A DNA stretch of 64,000 nt, from NCBI RefSeq assembly GCF_000251145.1, contig NZ_AIDW01000004.1, positions 231,267 to 295,266 on the forward strand, in the 5' to 3' direction. Under the pieces are notes generated by a model. The model had not been told where the DNA came from. It saw only the letters and a list, made by a program, of their open reading frames with translations, and searched no databases. The stretch's first letter is position 1. Each line of letters starts with the position of its first letter. The translations under genes and the position numbers were made by a program. This DNA comes from Sphingomonas sp. PAMC 26621. GTDB lineage: Bacteria; Pseudomonadota; Alphaproteobacteria; Sphingomonadales; Sphingomonadaceae. Of the stretch, positions 17,359-27,349 are shown piece by piece.

Positions 17359-17451
17359 TCCGGTTTCCCTCCCCAAGCGGCAAGACGTTGGTCTAACACA
17401 CAGAAGGCACGAACGGAAAGGGCTAGTTACAGTACCGTAACAAGGTTAATC

Positions 17452-18426
17452 TCAAAAACGGACCACTGCAGCGCCCCACGTGAACCCGCCGCCCATCGCT
17501 TCGAGCACGATCAGGTCGCCGCGCTTGATCCGGCCGTCCTTCACCGCGGTATCGAGCGCGAGCGGAACCGAGGCAGCGGAGGTGTTCGCATGCTGGTCGA
17601 CCGTGACGATCACCTTCTCGGGCGGCAGGCCCAGCTTACGTGCGGTGGCATCCAGGATGCGCGCGTTCGCCTGGTGCGGGACGACCCAGTCGACATCCTC
17701 GGCGGAAAGGCCGCTGGCGGCGAGCGTCTCCGTCATCACGCTCGCGAGGTTGACGACCGCGTGGCGGAAGACTTCGCGACCCTTCATGCGGACCTTGCCG
17801 ACGGTGCCCGTGGTGGAGGGGCCGCCATCGACGTAGAGCAGCTCGTTGTGGCGACCGTCGGCATGCAGGCGTGTCGAGAGAATCCCGCGCCCCGCATTGC
17901 CGCTGTCGTTATTTTCCTGCCCTTCCAGAATGATAGCACCCGCACCATCGCCGAACAGGACGCAGGTGGTGCGGTCCTCCCAGTCGAGGATGCGGCTGAA
18001 CGTCTCGGACCCGATCACCAGCGCGCGGCGGGCAGACCCTGCGCGGATCATGCTGTCGGCGACCTGCACCGCATAGAGGAAGCCCGAGCAGACCGCCGCC
18101 ACGTCGAAGGCGACGCAGTCGTTGATGCCCAGGCTCGCCTGCACCTTGGTCGCGCTCGACGGGAACGTCTGGTCGGGCGTCGCGGTCGCGAGCACGATCA
18201 GGTCGATGTCCTGCGCGGAGAGGCCGGCCGAACCCAAGGCAGCGCGGCATGCATCGGCAGCGAGCGTCGCGGTGGTTTCGTCGGGGGACGCGATATGGCG
18301 GAAGCGGATCCCGGTCCGCTCGACGATCCATTCGTCCGAGGTGTCGACGGTCTCGGCAAGCTCGGCATTCGAGACGCGCCGTGCGGGGAGCGCCGATCCG
18401 GTGCCGACGATGACCGATCGAATCAT
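17452..18426 (-). CDS. fabH: Beta-ketoacyl-ACP synthase III
   Basis: A 324-residue initiating condensing enzyme of type II fatty acid synthesis, joining acetyl-CoA to malonyl-ACP. The catalytic triad is visible: Cys in DVAAVCSGF (about residue 111), His in [11 protein letters not shown], and Asn in [11 protein letters not shown]. It ends with the usual [13 protein letters not shown]. It overlaps the upstream plsX by 4 bases (ATGA). Its position between plsX and ihfA ties acyl-phosphate production and fatty acid initiation to one transcript. Confidence 0.97.
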   Translation of the reverse strand: MIRSVIVGTGSALPARRVSNAELAETVDTSDEWIVERTGIRFRHIASPDETTATLAADACRAALGSAGLSAQDIDLIVLATATPDQTFPSSATKVQASLGINDCVAFDVAAVCSGFLYAVQVADSMIRAGSARRALVIGSETFSRILDWEDRTTCVLFGDGAGAIILEGQENNDSGNAGRGILSTRLHADGRHNELLYVDGGPSTTGTVGKVRMKGREVFRHAVVNLASVMTETLAASGLSAEDVDWVVPHQANARILDATARKLGLPPEKVIVTVDQHANTSAASVPLALDTAVKDGRIKRGDLIVLEAMGGGFTWGAAVVRF

Positions 18427-19454
18427 GCTGCTTTCGCCTCGAATTCACGCAAGTCCTCGGCGATTCGCCGAGTCAGGTCGTCGCGCACCATTTTTGCCGC
18501 CGCCGCGATCGCGGTTGCGACGCCAATCTCGTTTGCGCTGCCATGGCTTTTGACGACGAGCCCGTTGAGCCCGAGGAAGACCGCGCCATTGTGGTTGTTG
18601 GGGTCCAGATGATGCCGCAACAGGTCTGTCGCGGGCTTGGAGATCAGGAACCCGATTTTCGACCGGACCGACGAACGGAACGCGCGCTTGAGCAGGTCCG
18701 CGACGAAGCGCGCGGTGCCCTCGGCGGTCTTGAGCGCGATATTGCCCGAGAAACCGTCGCAGACGATCACGTCGACATCGCCGCGCGACAGTTTGTCGCC
18801 CTCGATAAAGCCGGTGAAGTCGAGCGGGAGGTGCGACGCATGTCGCAACGCGTGCGCGGCGTCGCGTATCACGTCGGTGCCCTTCTGGTCCTCGCTGCCG
18901 ATGTTGAGCAACGCGACCCGGGGACGCGCGAGATCGAGCGAGGTGCGGGCATAGGCTGCCCCCATCACCGCGAATTGAATGAGGTTGCGTGCATCGCATT
19001 CGGTGTTGGCACCGAGGTCGAGCACGACCGTGTCATTGTCGCCAAGCGTCGGCATCAACCCGGCGAGTGCGGGCCGATCGATCCCGGGGATCATCCGCAG
19101 CGACAGCTTCGCCATCGCCATCATCGCGCCGGTGTTGCCCGCTGAGACGCACGCAGCGGCACGCCCCTGCTTCACCATGTCGATCGCAATCCCCATCGAC
19201 GTCTTCTTGGACCGACGAATCGCCTGAGTCGGCTTTTCACTCGATCCGACGACCTCGGGGGCGTGGACGATCTCGCTGCAGGCGCTCAGGGCCGGATGCT
19301 GCTTGAGTTCGGCTGCGATCGCCGACTCGTCACCGACGAGAAGGAAGCGCATGTCTTCATATTTACGACACGCGCGTGCGACACCGGCGAGCATGACCGC
19401 CAGTCCCTCGTCGCCACCCATCGCATCGACGGCGATTCGGGAGCTGTTCGTCAC
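18423..19454 (-). CDS. plsX: Phosphate acyltransferase PlsX
   Basis: A 343-residue peripheral membrane enzyme that makes acyl-phosphate from acyl-ACP for phospholipid synthesis. The N-terminal [12 protein letters not shown] motif and the blocks [27 protein letters not shown] and [19 protein letters not shown] are typical. I choose GTG at 19454 because AGGGAG lies 8 bases upstream and the product then begins in register with other PlsX proteins. A longer GTG start at 19487 has no such box. It follows rpmF by 70 bases and overlaps fabH. Confidence 0.96.
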   Translation of the reverse strand: MTNSSRIAVDAMGGDEGLAVMLAGVARACRKYEDMRFLLVGDESAIAAELKQHPALSACSEIVHAPEVVGSSEKPTQAIRRSKKTSMGIAIDMVKQGRAAACVSAGNTGAMMAMAKLSLRMIPGIDRPALAGLMPTLGDNDTVVLDLGANTECDARNLIQFAVMGAAYARTSLDLARPRVALLNIGSEDQKGTDVIRDAAHALRHASHLPLDFTGFIEGDKLSRGDVDVIVCDGFSGNIALKTAEGTARFVADLLKRAFRSSVRSKIGFLISKPATDLLRHHLDPNNHNGAVFLGLNGLVVKSHGSANEIGVATAIAAAAKMVRDDLTRRIAEDLREFEAKAA

Positions 19455-19524
19455 GCTGGCCGCTCCCTGAATACGCGCATTGAGCACCCGCTCGATCGCA
19501 CGAGCCGCCGCCGATCCGTCGGGA

Positions 19525-19704
19525 TCAGCCTTCGACCGAGAGGATCTCGCGGCCGTTATAGTGGCCGCACGACCCGCACAGGTTGTGCGGGCGCTTCAGT
19601 TCGCCACAGTTCGGGCATTCCTGGAACGACGCAACGGTGAGCGAATCGTGTGAACGACGCATGCCGCGCTTGGACGGCGTGGTTTTTCTTTTGGGGACGG
19701 CCAT
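19525..19704 (-). CDS. rpmF: 50S ribosomal protein L32
   Basis: A 59-residue L32. It starts [20 protein letters not shown] and contains a four-Cys zinc ribbon ([18 protein letters not shown]) followed by HYNGREIL. It is the first gene of the rpmF-plsX-fabH-ihfA-merR cluster, linking ribosome and membrane lipid synthesis. The DUF177/YceD gene that often precedes rpmF is not here. The divergent gap to the MAPEG gene (19705-19905) should hold its promoter. Confidence 0.97.
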   Translation of the reverse strand: MAVPKRKTTPSKRGMRRSHDSLTVASFQECPNCGELKRPHNLCGSCGHYNGREILSVEG

Positions 19705-19905
19705 TTCGGCGAAACCTTATACTTGTCTGAACCGGTGCGATAAGCCCGAACCCGTTGCGACGCAATCGACGCAAGGTCGACCGCGCAAGCGGCACGGGTG
19801 GCCAGACATCTCGCGAAGATGGCGGGCTATAGCGATTCTTCGCGGCGTTGCAAGCTTTGCGCGCTCGTGCGACGGACCGGGCCTGATACAAAAGGGGAGA
19901 GTGCG

Positions 19906-20346
19906 ATGGTTTCGGGATCCGACATGACGATCACGCTGGTGACCGCAGGCGCGGCGGCGATCATCAACCTGTGGTTGGCGGCACGCGTTGGAGCGGCGCG
20001 CGGCAAGGCCAAGGTGTTTATTGGCGACGGCGGCGACGAGCGGCTGATCCGCCAGATGCGCGCACAGGCCAATTTCGTCGAATATGCGCCGTTCATCCTG
20101 ATCCTGCTTGCGCTGATCGAGTTCACCGCTGGCAGCTCGTGGTGGCTGTGGAGCGCGAGCGCGCTGTTCCTGGTCGCGCGCGTCGCGCATCCGCTGGGGA
20201 TGGACGGCTGGGGTTTCGGGCGGATGGCGGGGACGCTGATCACCTTCCTGCTGCTGCTCGGGCTGGGCGGCTATGCGATCGTAATGCCGTTGATCGGGCA
20301 TTCGACGGCGAGCGTTGTCGCACCGAGTGTCGCGCCGGCGGGGTGA
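19906..20346 (+). CDS. MAPEG-family membrane protein
   Basis: A 146-residue protein with four predicted transmembrane helices. The MAPEG family (membrane-associated proteins in eicosanoid and glutathione metabolism) is recognised by RVGAARGKAKVFIGDGGDER, followed by RQMRAQANFVEYAPFILILLALIE. Family members bind glutathione and some act as glutathione transferases; the bacterial substrate is unknown. GGGAGA precedes the ATG at 19906. A palindromic hairpin follows the gene. Confidence 0.9.
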   Translation: MVSGSDMTITLVTAGAAAIINLWLAARVGAARGKAKVFIGDGGDERLIRQMRAQANFVEYAPFILILLALIEFTAGSSWWLWSASALFLVARVAHPLGMDGWGFGRMAGTLITFLLLLGLGGYAIVMPLIGHSTASVVAPSVAPAG

Positions 20347-20360
20347 CGTTCTTTCGCCTT

Positions 20361-20389
20361 CGCCATGCCGGGTTTGGCCCGGCATGGCG
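20361..20389. terminator. Palindromic hairpin between convergent genes
   Basis: CGCCATGCCGGG and CCCGGCATGGCG form a perfect 12-bp stem with a TTTGG loop. It sits between the convergent MAPEG and metallo-beta-lactamase genes. There is no T-run, so termination is a guess. The sequence is also half of a common intergenic palindrome type. Confidence 0.5.
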
Positions 20390-20407
20390 CGGGAGGACGA
20401 CCGGCTT

Positions 20408-21067
20408 CTAGTCCGCGAGCGCCGAGTCGCTGACGAACATGTTGGTCGCGCGCTCGTGCGCGAAGGTGCTGGCCGGGCCGTGGCCGGGGAGGAACGTCGT
20501 GTCGTCCCCGAGCGGCCACAGCTTCGTGACGATCGACTCGATCAGCTGGGGGTGATTCCCGCGCGGGAAATCGGTCCGACCGACCGAGCCTGCGAACAGC
20601 ACGTCGCCGACGATCGCCAGCTTCGACGGTGCGTGGTGGAAGATGACGTGGCCGGGCGTGTGCCCGGGCGTCTCGTAGACATCGAGCACGAGATCGCCGA
20701 CCGTTACCGTATCGCCTTCGACCAGCCAGCGGTCCGGCTCGAAATTGACCCCCGGAATGCCATATTGCGCGCCGCTCTCGGACAGCGTGGAGGTGAGGAA
20801 ACGGTCTTCCTCGTGCGGGCCCTCGATCTGTACGCCGAGCTCGTCGGCAAGGGGCTTGGCCTCGCCGCAATGGTCGATGTGGCCGTGTGTCAGGATGATC
20901 TTCTCGATCGTCACGCCATGCTGCGCCGCCGCTTCGCGCAGCCGGGGCAGGTCGCCGCCCGGATCGACGAACGCGCCGCGCATCGTGGCGGTGCACCAGA
21001 GCAGCGTGCAATTCTGCTGGAGCGGGGTGACGGGGAGGATCGCGGCGCGGAGGGGCGGGGTGCTCAT
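20408..21067 (-). CDS. MBL-fold metallohydrolase (glyoxalase II-like)
   Basis: A 219-residue metallo-beta-lactamase-fold hydrolase. The binuclear metal motif HxHxDH is in LTHGHIDHCGEAKPL (about residues 61-75). The further His ligands are expected in TPGHTPGHVIFHH, and the last in FLPGHGPAST. The C-terminal part and length resemble the YcbL-type glyoxalase II-like proteins rather than true GloB, which is about 250 residues. The ATG at 21065-21067 gives the usual start; upstream codons overlap the pabB leader region. A thioesterase role is plausible but not proven. Confidence 0.88.
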   Translation of the reverse strand: MSTPPLRAAILPVTPLQQNCTLLWCTATMRGAFVDPGGDLPRLREAAAQHGVTIEKIILTHGHIDHCGEAKPLADELGVQIEGPHEEDRFLTSTLSESGAQYGIPGVNFEPDRWLVEGDTVTVGDLVLDVYETPGHTPGHVIFHHAPSKLAIVGDVLFAGSVGRTDFPRGNHPQLIESIVTKLWPLGDDTTFLPGHGPASTFAHERATNMFVSDSALAD

Positions 21068-21161
21068 GCCCGACTCGATACGGCGGCGCGGCTTTTGCGG
21101 CAAGCTTCACCGGGTTTGGGGTTGCCCCCAAGGCAACAAGCGAGGCATTTGCCGGGGGACG

Positions 21162-22943
21162 ATGCTGAGCCTACAGACCCCTCCCTTCATCCTGCTCGAC
21201 GACGCGCAGGACGGCGGCGCACCGGCGCGGCTCTATACCGATCCGCTAAGGATCGTGCAGGCGCGCACGGTCGACGAGATCGACGCGGTGCTGGCGGCGG
21301 TACGCGCGGCGCGCGCCGAGGGGCTCCATGCGGTCGGCTTCCTCACATATGAGGCGGCTGCCGCGTTCGAACCCGCGCTCGACTCGCCCCCCACGACCGG
21401 CCAGCTGCTCGCGTGGTTCGGCTTCTTTGCGACCTATCGCGAAATCGCGCCCGATGCGGTTGCGGCGTTGCTGCCCGATCCGGCGGGGGCTTGGAATGGC
21501 CCGCCCGAGCCGGCCATAACGCCGGAGACCTATCACGCGCAGTTTGCCGCAGTCCGCGAGGAGATCGTCGCGGGCGGGCTGTATCAGGCGAACCTGACCT
21601 ATCGCGCCACGCTGCCGGCGTGCGGTGATCCGTTGTCGCTTTATGCCCGGTTGCGCGGCAGTGCGCGCGCGGGGTTCGGCGCGCTGATCGATACCGGCGC
21701 GGAGACGATCCTGTCGTTGTCACCAGAGCTGTTCTTCGCGCTCGACGGCGACCGGCTGACGTGTCGCCCGATGAAAGGCACGGCGCGCCGGGGAGCGACG
21801 CCCGCAGCCGATGCGGCGGCGATCGCTGCGCTGCGCGACGACCCGAAGCAGCGCGCGGAAAATCTGATGATCGTCGACTTGATGCGCAACGATCTCGCGC
21901 GAGTTGCGCGCGCCGGCTCGGTCGCGGTGCCGACGCTGTTCGCAGTGGAAAGCTACCCGACGGTCCACCAGATGGTGTCGACCGTGACCGCCGAACTCGC
22001 GCCCGGGCAGGACGCGGTCGACGTGCTCGCCGCGCTGTTCCCGTGCGGGTCGATCACCGGCGCGCCCAAGATCGCCGCGATGCGCGCGATCCAGGGTATC
22101 GAGGATGGCCCACGCGGGCTCTACACCGGGGCGGTCGTGCGGTTCGATGCGAACGGCGACGCGATCGCCAATGTCGCGATCCGCACGTTGGTGTGGCCCC
22201 ACGGCGCGGAGCAAGCGACGATCGGCGCGGGCGGCGGGATCGTCGCTGACTCCGACCCGGCGGCGGAATGGGACGAGGCGCGCGCCAAGCTCGCGTTCCT
22301 GACGCACGGGGTTCGCCGGTTCGACCTGATCGAGACGATGGCATTCGACCCCGAAGAGGGGCTGCTGCTGCTCGACCGGCATCTCCGCCGGATCGCGGCG
22401 AGCGCGGCCGCGCTCGGGTTCGCGTTCGACCGGCACAGCGCGCGCAACGAATTGCAGGCGGCGACCTTCCGGCTGCGCGTCGCGTCGCGCGTGCGGCTGA
22501 TGCTCGCGCCGAGCGGCGCGGTGGCGATCGAGGTCGCCGCATTGCCCGCAATGCCCGCCGAACCCGTCGCGGTGGCGATCGTCCCGCTCCCGGTCGCGCC
22601 CGCCGATTTCCGATTGCGCCACAAGACGACCGACCGTGCCTTCTACGATTCTGCGCGAGTCGCATCCGGGTGTTTCGAGGTGCTGTTCGAACGCGCGGAC
22701 GGCCGGCTGACCGAAGGGAGCTTCACCGCGCTGTTCGTCCCGCGCGGCGACGTGCTGGTGACGCCGCCGCTGCCCGACGGGTTGCTCCCGGGGGTATTGC
22801 GCACCGAGCTGCTCGCGACCGGTCGCGCGGTCGAGGGTGTGCTGACCGCGGACGACCTCGCGCACGAATTTTTCATCGGCAATGCAGTGCGCGGTCTGAT
22901 TCGTGCGCGACGAACGGTTGCGACGACGCCACCGCCACGATAA
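21162..22943 (+). CDS. pabB: Fused aminodeoxychorismate synthase component I / 4-amino-4-deoxychorismate lyase
   Basis: A 593-residue two-domain folate enzyme. Residues about 1-385 are a PabB chorismate-binding domain (PMKGTARRG, GSITGAPKIAAMRAI and the glycine-rich IGAGGGIVADSD). Residues about 390-593 are a PabC-type PLP lyase (FDLIETMAF, LDRHLRRIAASAAALGF, the PLP Lys488 in HKTTDRAFYDSAR, and LTEGSFTALF). The fusion would turn chorismate plus ammonia into p-aminobenzoate in one polypeptide, with a glutaminase (PabA) supplied from elsewhere. The start at 21162 is the first ATG giving the PabB N-terminus. Confidence 0.93.
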   Translation: MLSLQTPPFILLDDAQDGGAPARLYTDPLRIVQARTVDEIDAVLAAVRAARAEGLHAVGFLTYEAAAAFEPALDSPPTTGQLLAWFGFFATYREIAPDAVAALLPDPAGAWNGPPEPAITPETYHAQFAAVREEIVAGGLYQANLTYRATLPACGDPLSLYARLRGSARAGFGALIDTGAETILSLSPELFFALDGDRLTCRPMKGTARRGATPAADAAAIAALRDDPKQRAENLMIVDLMRNDLARVARAGSVAVPTLFAVESYPTVHQMVSTVTAELAPGQDAVDVLAALFPCGSITGAPKIAAMRAIQGIEDGPRGLYTGAVVRFDANGDAIANVAIRTLVWPHGAEQATIGAGGGIVADSDPAAEWDEARAKLAFLTHGVRRFDLIETMAFDPEEGLLLLDRHLRRIAASAAALGFAFDRHSARNELQAATFRLRVASRVRLMLAPSGAVAIEVAALPAMPAEPVAVAIVPLPVAPADFRLRHKTTDRAFYDSARVASGCFEVLFERADGRLTEGSFTALFVPRGDVLVTPPLPDGLLPGVLRTELLATGRAVEGVLTADDLAHEFFIGNAVRGLIRARRTVATTPPPR

Positions 22944-22970
22944 GCGCACGCCCGACCGTTCGTCATTTAG

Positions 22971-24179
<1,209 letters not shown>

Positions 24180-24311
24180 ACCGTATCCGAAACGATCGTT
24201 CAGCTTTTGGCAACGCTGCGTTTGCGATTTGGCTCTTGTCGCGGTGCAGCATCAGGACGATCTGACCGCTACGTTTTCCGGCGTTCCTGCCGGCGACGAA
24301 GAGGTAAGACG

Positions 24312-24449
24312 ATGCGCCGCATCCTGAAGTCCGATTTCATCTGGCAGTTCGTTGGCGGTTTCGCGCTGGGCGCGGTTGCGCTCGTCACGTTGCACCCGGT
24401 CGAGGGCGCGCACGCCGCGATGCGGACCGAGGTTGCGGCGACGCGCTGA
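24312..24449 (+). CDS. Small single-pass membrane protein (45 aa)
   Basis: A 45-residue ORF starting MRRILKSDFIWQFVGGFALG, with one hydrophobic segment of about 18 residues and a short His/Ala tail. A GAGGT box stands 7 bases before the ATG at 24312. It follows the aminotransferase by 130 bases. Short proteins with this SDFxWQFxGGFALG look recur near sphingomonad genes (recollection). The function is unknown. Confidence 0.6.
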   Translation: MRRILKSDFIWQFVGGFALGAVALVTLHPVEGAHAAMRTEVAATR

Positions 24450-24517
24450 AGCGCGTTTGCGGTGCCGGCTGTGCTCGGCCCCGCGCCCATTTTTCGTGAT
24501 TCCCACCGCCACCCATT

Positions 24518-24612
24518 CGTCATTCCCGCGAAGGCGGGAAGCCATTGATACTAGCGGTGTGTAAGGCGGGCGCCGCCAGCCAGTATGGATCCCCGCCTCC
24601 GCGGGGATGACG
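24518..24612. repeat. Intergenic palindromic repeat, family C, copy 1
   Basis: The ends are CGTCATTCCCGCGAAGGCGG and GATCCCCGCCTCCGCGGGGA-TGACGG. The inside contains GCCATTGATAC and CCAGTATGGAT. The same element is present in the opposite orientation at 49298-49391. It lies between the convergent small membrane gene and pepN. Confidence 0.8.
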
Positions 24613-24644
24613 GTTTGGGGGGTGGAGACACACCCCCCCCGGAC

Positions 24645-27251
24645 CTACCCCTCCAGACTCTTCGACGCCTGTTCGAACATGTCCTTCGACAGCCCCGGCG
24701 TCGCCACGATCCGCTCCAGCTCCGCGCGCATCAGCCCGGCACGCGCCGTATCGAACCGCCGCCACCGGCCCAGCGGCGGGATCAGCTTGGCCGCGGTCTG
24801 CGGGTTGAGCTTGTCGAGCGCGATCAACTGGTCCGCCAGGAAGCGATACCCCGCCCCCGATGCCGCATTGAACGCACGCTGGTTCACCCCGAACGCACCG
24901 ATCAGCGCGCGCGCGCGGTTGGGGTTGGACAAGGTGAAGTCGCGATGCCGCGACAGCGCCTCGACCGCCGCGCCGGTATCGTCGCGCGGGGCCATCGCCT
25001 GCACCGAGAACCACTTGTCGAGCACCAGCGCATTGTCGCTGTAGCGGTTGTAGAAGATGTCGAGCGCGGGCTCGCGCTGCGGGGCTTCGCCGCCGACCAA
25101 CGTGGTGAGCGCGCTCTGCCGGTCGGTCATGTTGTCCGCCGCCTCGAACTGCGCGAACGCGAGGTCGCCCGCGTCCGACGCGCCCGATGCCGCGATATAG
25201 CCGAGCGCGACCGCCTTGAGCCGGCGCTGGCCCTTCGCGTCGGGTGAATAGACATAGCCGCCGGCGGTGTTGGCGCGGGCGCGATCGTAGGCCGACCGCC
25301 ATTCACTCTCCAGCGCACGTCCGATGTCGCGGCGGAGCGACTCGCGCGTGCGGAAGATCGCCTCGGGGTCGACGATCGCCAACTGGTCGCCGATGAAGCT
25401 CTCCGACGGGAGCAGCACCGCCTCGGCGATGAACGCCGAGTCGAGCTTCGCGTCGGCAAGCGTGCCCTTGATCGCGGCAACCACCGCCGCATGATCCGCG
25501 CGGCCGTTCGATGCGCCCTGGACGAGCGTATCGAGCATCAGCTGCTGGAGCGCCTCGTAGCGCGCGAACGGATCGTCGTCGTGCGCGCCGAGGAAGGCGA
25601 GGTCTTCGGCACTCCGGTCGGTCGCGATGATCGCGGGTGCGGAGAAGCCGCGGTTGATCGACAGCACGGGCCGCTCGGTGACGGTCTCGAACACGATCGT
25701 CTGCTCGGCATCGGTCAGCAGGATCGTCTGTTCGTCGGTCAGCGCGTGGCCGGTCTCCGCACCGAACAGCTTGATCTTGAGCGGGAGGACGACCGGTAGC
25801 TTGTCCGACTGGCCGGGCGTCGGCGGGGTGCGCTGCGTCAGCACCAGTTCGGCGCGCGCCGAGCCCAGGTGGTGCGTCAGCGACGCGGTGACGCGTGGCG
25901 TGCCCGCCTGTCCGTACCAGCGGCGGAATTGCGCAAGGTCGACCCCGCTCGCGTCCTCGAGGCTCGCGACGAAGTCCTCGCAGGTCGCGGCGGTCCCGTC
26001 GAACCGGTCGAAATACAGGTCGGTGCCCGCGCGGAAGCGGTCCGGGCCGAGGATCGTGGCCAGCATCCGGATGATCTCGGCACCCTTGTTGTAGATCGTC
26101 GCGGTGTAGAAGTTCGAGATTTCCTGATACGCGTCCGGCCGGATCGGGTGCGCGAGCGGCCCCGCATCTTCCGGGAATTGCGCGGCGCGCAGGCCCCGGA
26201 CGTCCTCGATCCGCTTGACCGCGGCGGAGCCCTGGTCGGCGGAGAAGGTCTGGTCGCGGTAGACCGTGAAGCCTTCCTTCAGCGAGAGCTGGAACCAGTC
26301 GCGGCAGGTGACTCGGTTGCCCGACCAGTTGTGAAAATATTCGTGCGCGACGACCGCGGCGATCGCGTCGTAATCGTAATCGGTCGCGGTGTCGGGGTCC
26401 GCCAGGATGTAGCGGCTGTTGAAGATGTTGAGCCCCTTGTTCTCCATCGCGCCGAAGTTGAAATCGTCGACCGCGACGATGTTGAACACGTCGAGGTCAT
26501 ATTCGCGGCCATAGGTCCGCTCGTCCCACGCCATTGAAGTCTTGAGCGCGTCGAGCGCGTGGTGCGTGCGCTCCAGATCCGCCGCGCGGACCCAGATGCC
26601 GAGCTCGACCGTCCGGCCCGAGGCGGTGACGAACGTGCCGCGATTGACCGCGAGATCGCCCGCGACCAGCGCGAACAGATAGCACGGCTTGGGGAAGGGA
26701 TCGTTCCACTCCGCCCAATGCCGCCCGTCGCCCGCATCGCCCTGCGCGACCGGGTCGCCATTCGCGAGCAGCACCGGATAGCGCGCCTTGTCCGCGGTCA
26801 TCCGCACGGTGTAGCGGCTGAGCACGTCGGGCCGGTCGGGGAAGAAGGTGATGCGGCGGAAGCCCTCCGCCTCGCACTGGGTGCAGAGGTTCCCGCCCGA
26901 GGCATAGAGCCCCATCAGCTGCGTGTTGCGATCGGGCGCGATCTCGACTTCGGTCTCGATGACGTGCGCCGAGCCCGTCAGGTGGAGCAGCAGCGCACCG
27001 TCCTCGATCACCCAGTCGTTGACTTGCGCACCGTCGACCTTGACCGACAGCAGCGTCTGGCCCTCGCCGTCGAGCCGCAGCGGGCGATCATGCGCGTCGG
27101 TGCGGAGCACGTGGAGCGTTGCCTTCACCCGCGTCTTCGCCGGATCGAGATCGAAATCCAGCGCGATTTCCGGAACCTGCCAGTCGGGCGCGGTATAGTC
27201 CGCGCGGCGGGTGACGTGCGGCTGGGCGAGGCTGGTCTGGATATCGAGCAT
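24645..27251 (-). CDS. pepN: Aminopeptidase N (M1 family)
   Basis: An 868-residue M1 zinc aminopeptidase of the E. coli PepN type (870 residues). The exopeptidase motif GAMENKGLNIFN is followed by the zinc site HEYFHNWSGNR (about residue 302), and the second Glu ligand lies in LKEGFTVYRDQ. The domains are an N-terminal beta-sandwich, the thermolysin-like catalytic domain, and the DUF3458 Ig-like and helical C-terminal domains typical of this subgroup. There is no signal peptide, so it is cytosolic and should finish the breakdown of peptides. It is divergent from the M28 peptidase, with 98 bp between. Confidence 0.97.
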   Translation of the reverse strand: MLDIQTSLAQPHVTRRADYTAPDWQVPEIALDFDLDPAKTRVKATLHVLRTDAHDRPLRLDGEGQTLLSVKVDGAQVNDWVIEDGALLLHLTGSAHVIETEVEIAPDRNTQLMGLYASGGNLCTQCEAEGFRRITFFPDRPDVLSRYTVRMTADKARYPVLLANGDPVAQGDAGDGRHWAEWNDPFPKPCYLFALVAGDLAVNRGTFVTASGRTVELGIWVRAADLERTHHALDALKTSMAWDERTYGREYDLDVFNIVAVDDFNFGAMENKGLNIFNSRYILADPDTATDYDYDAIAAVVAHEYFHNWSGNRVTCRDWFQLSLKEGFTVYRDQTFSADQGSAAVKRIEDVRGLRAAQFPEDAGPLAHPIRPDAYQEISNFYTATIYNKGAEIIRMLATILGPDRFRAGTDLYFDRFDGTAATCEDFVASLEDASGVDLAQFRRWYGQAGTPRVTASLTHHLGSARAELVLTQRTPPTPGQSDKLPVVLPLKIKLFGAETGHALTDEQTILLTDAEQTIVFETVTERPVLSINRGFSAPAIIATDRSAEDLAFLGAHDDDPFARYEALQQLMLDTLVQGASNGRADHAAVVAAIKGTLADAKLDSAFIAEAVLLPSESFIGDQLAIVDPEAIFRTRESLRRDIGRALESEWRSAYDRARANTAGGYVYSPDAKGQRRLKAVALGYIAASGASDAGDLAFAQFEAADNMTDRQSALTTLVGGEAPQREPALDIFYNRYSDNALVLDKWFSVQAMAPRDDTGAAVEALSRHRDFTLSNPNRARALIGAFGVNQRAFNAASGAGYRFLADQLIALDKLNPQTAAKLIPPLGRWRRFDTARAGLMRAELERIVATPGLSKDMFEQASKSLEG

Positions 27252-27349
27252 GTCCCGAGATGTAAGGGGGGCATGCGCGCGGTGCCACCGAAATCGGTTT
27301 TGCCGGTCATGGCGCTTGTCTCGCCTCGCGGCGCTGCTACCCGAGGGCG

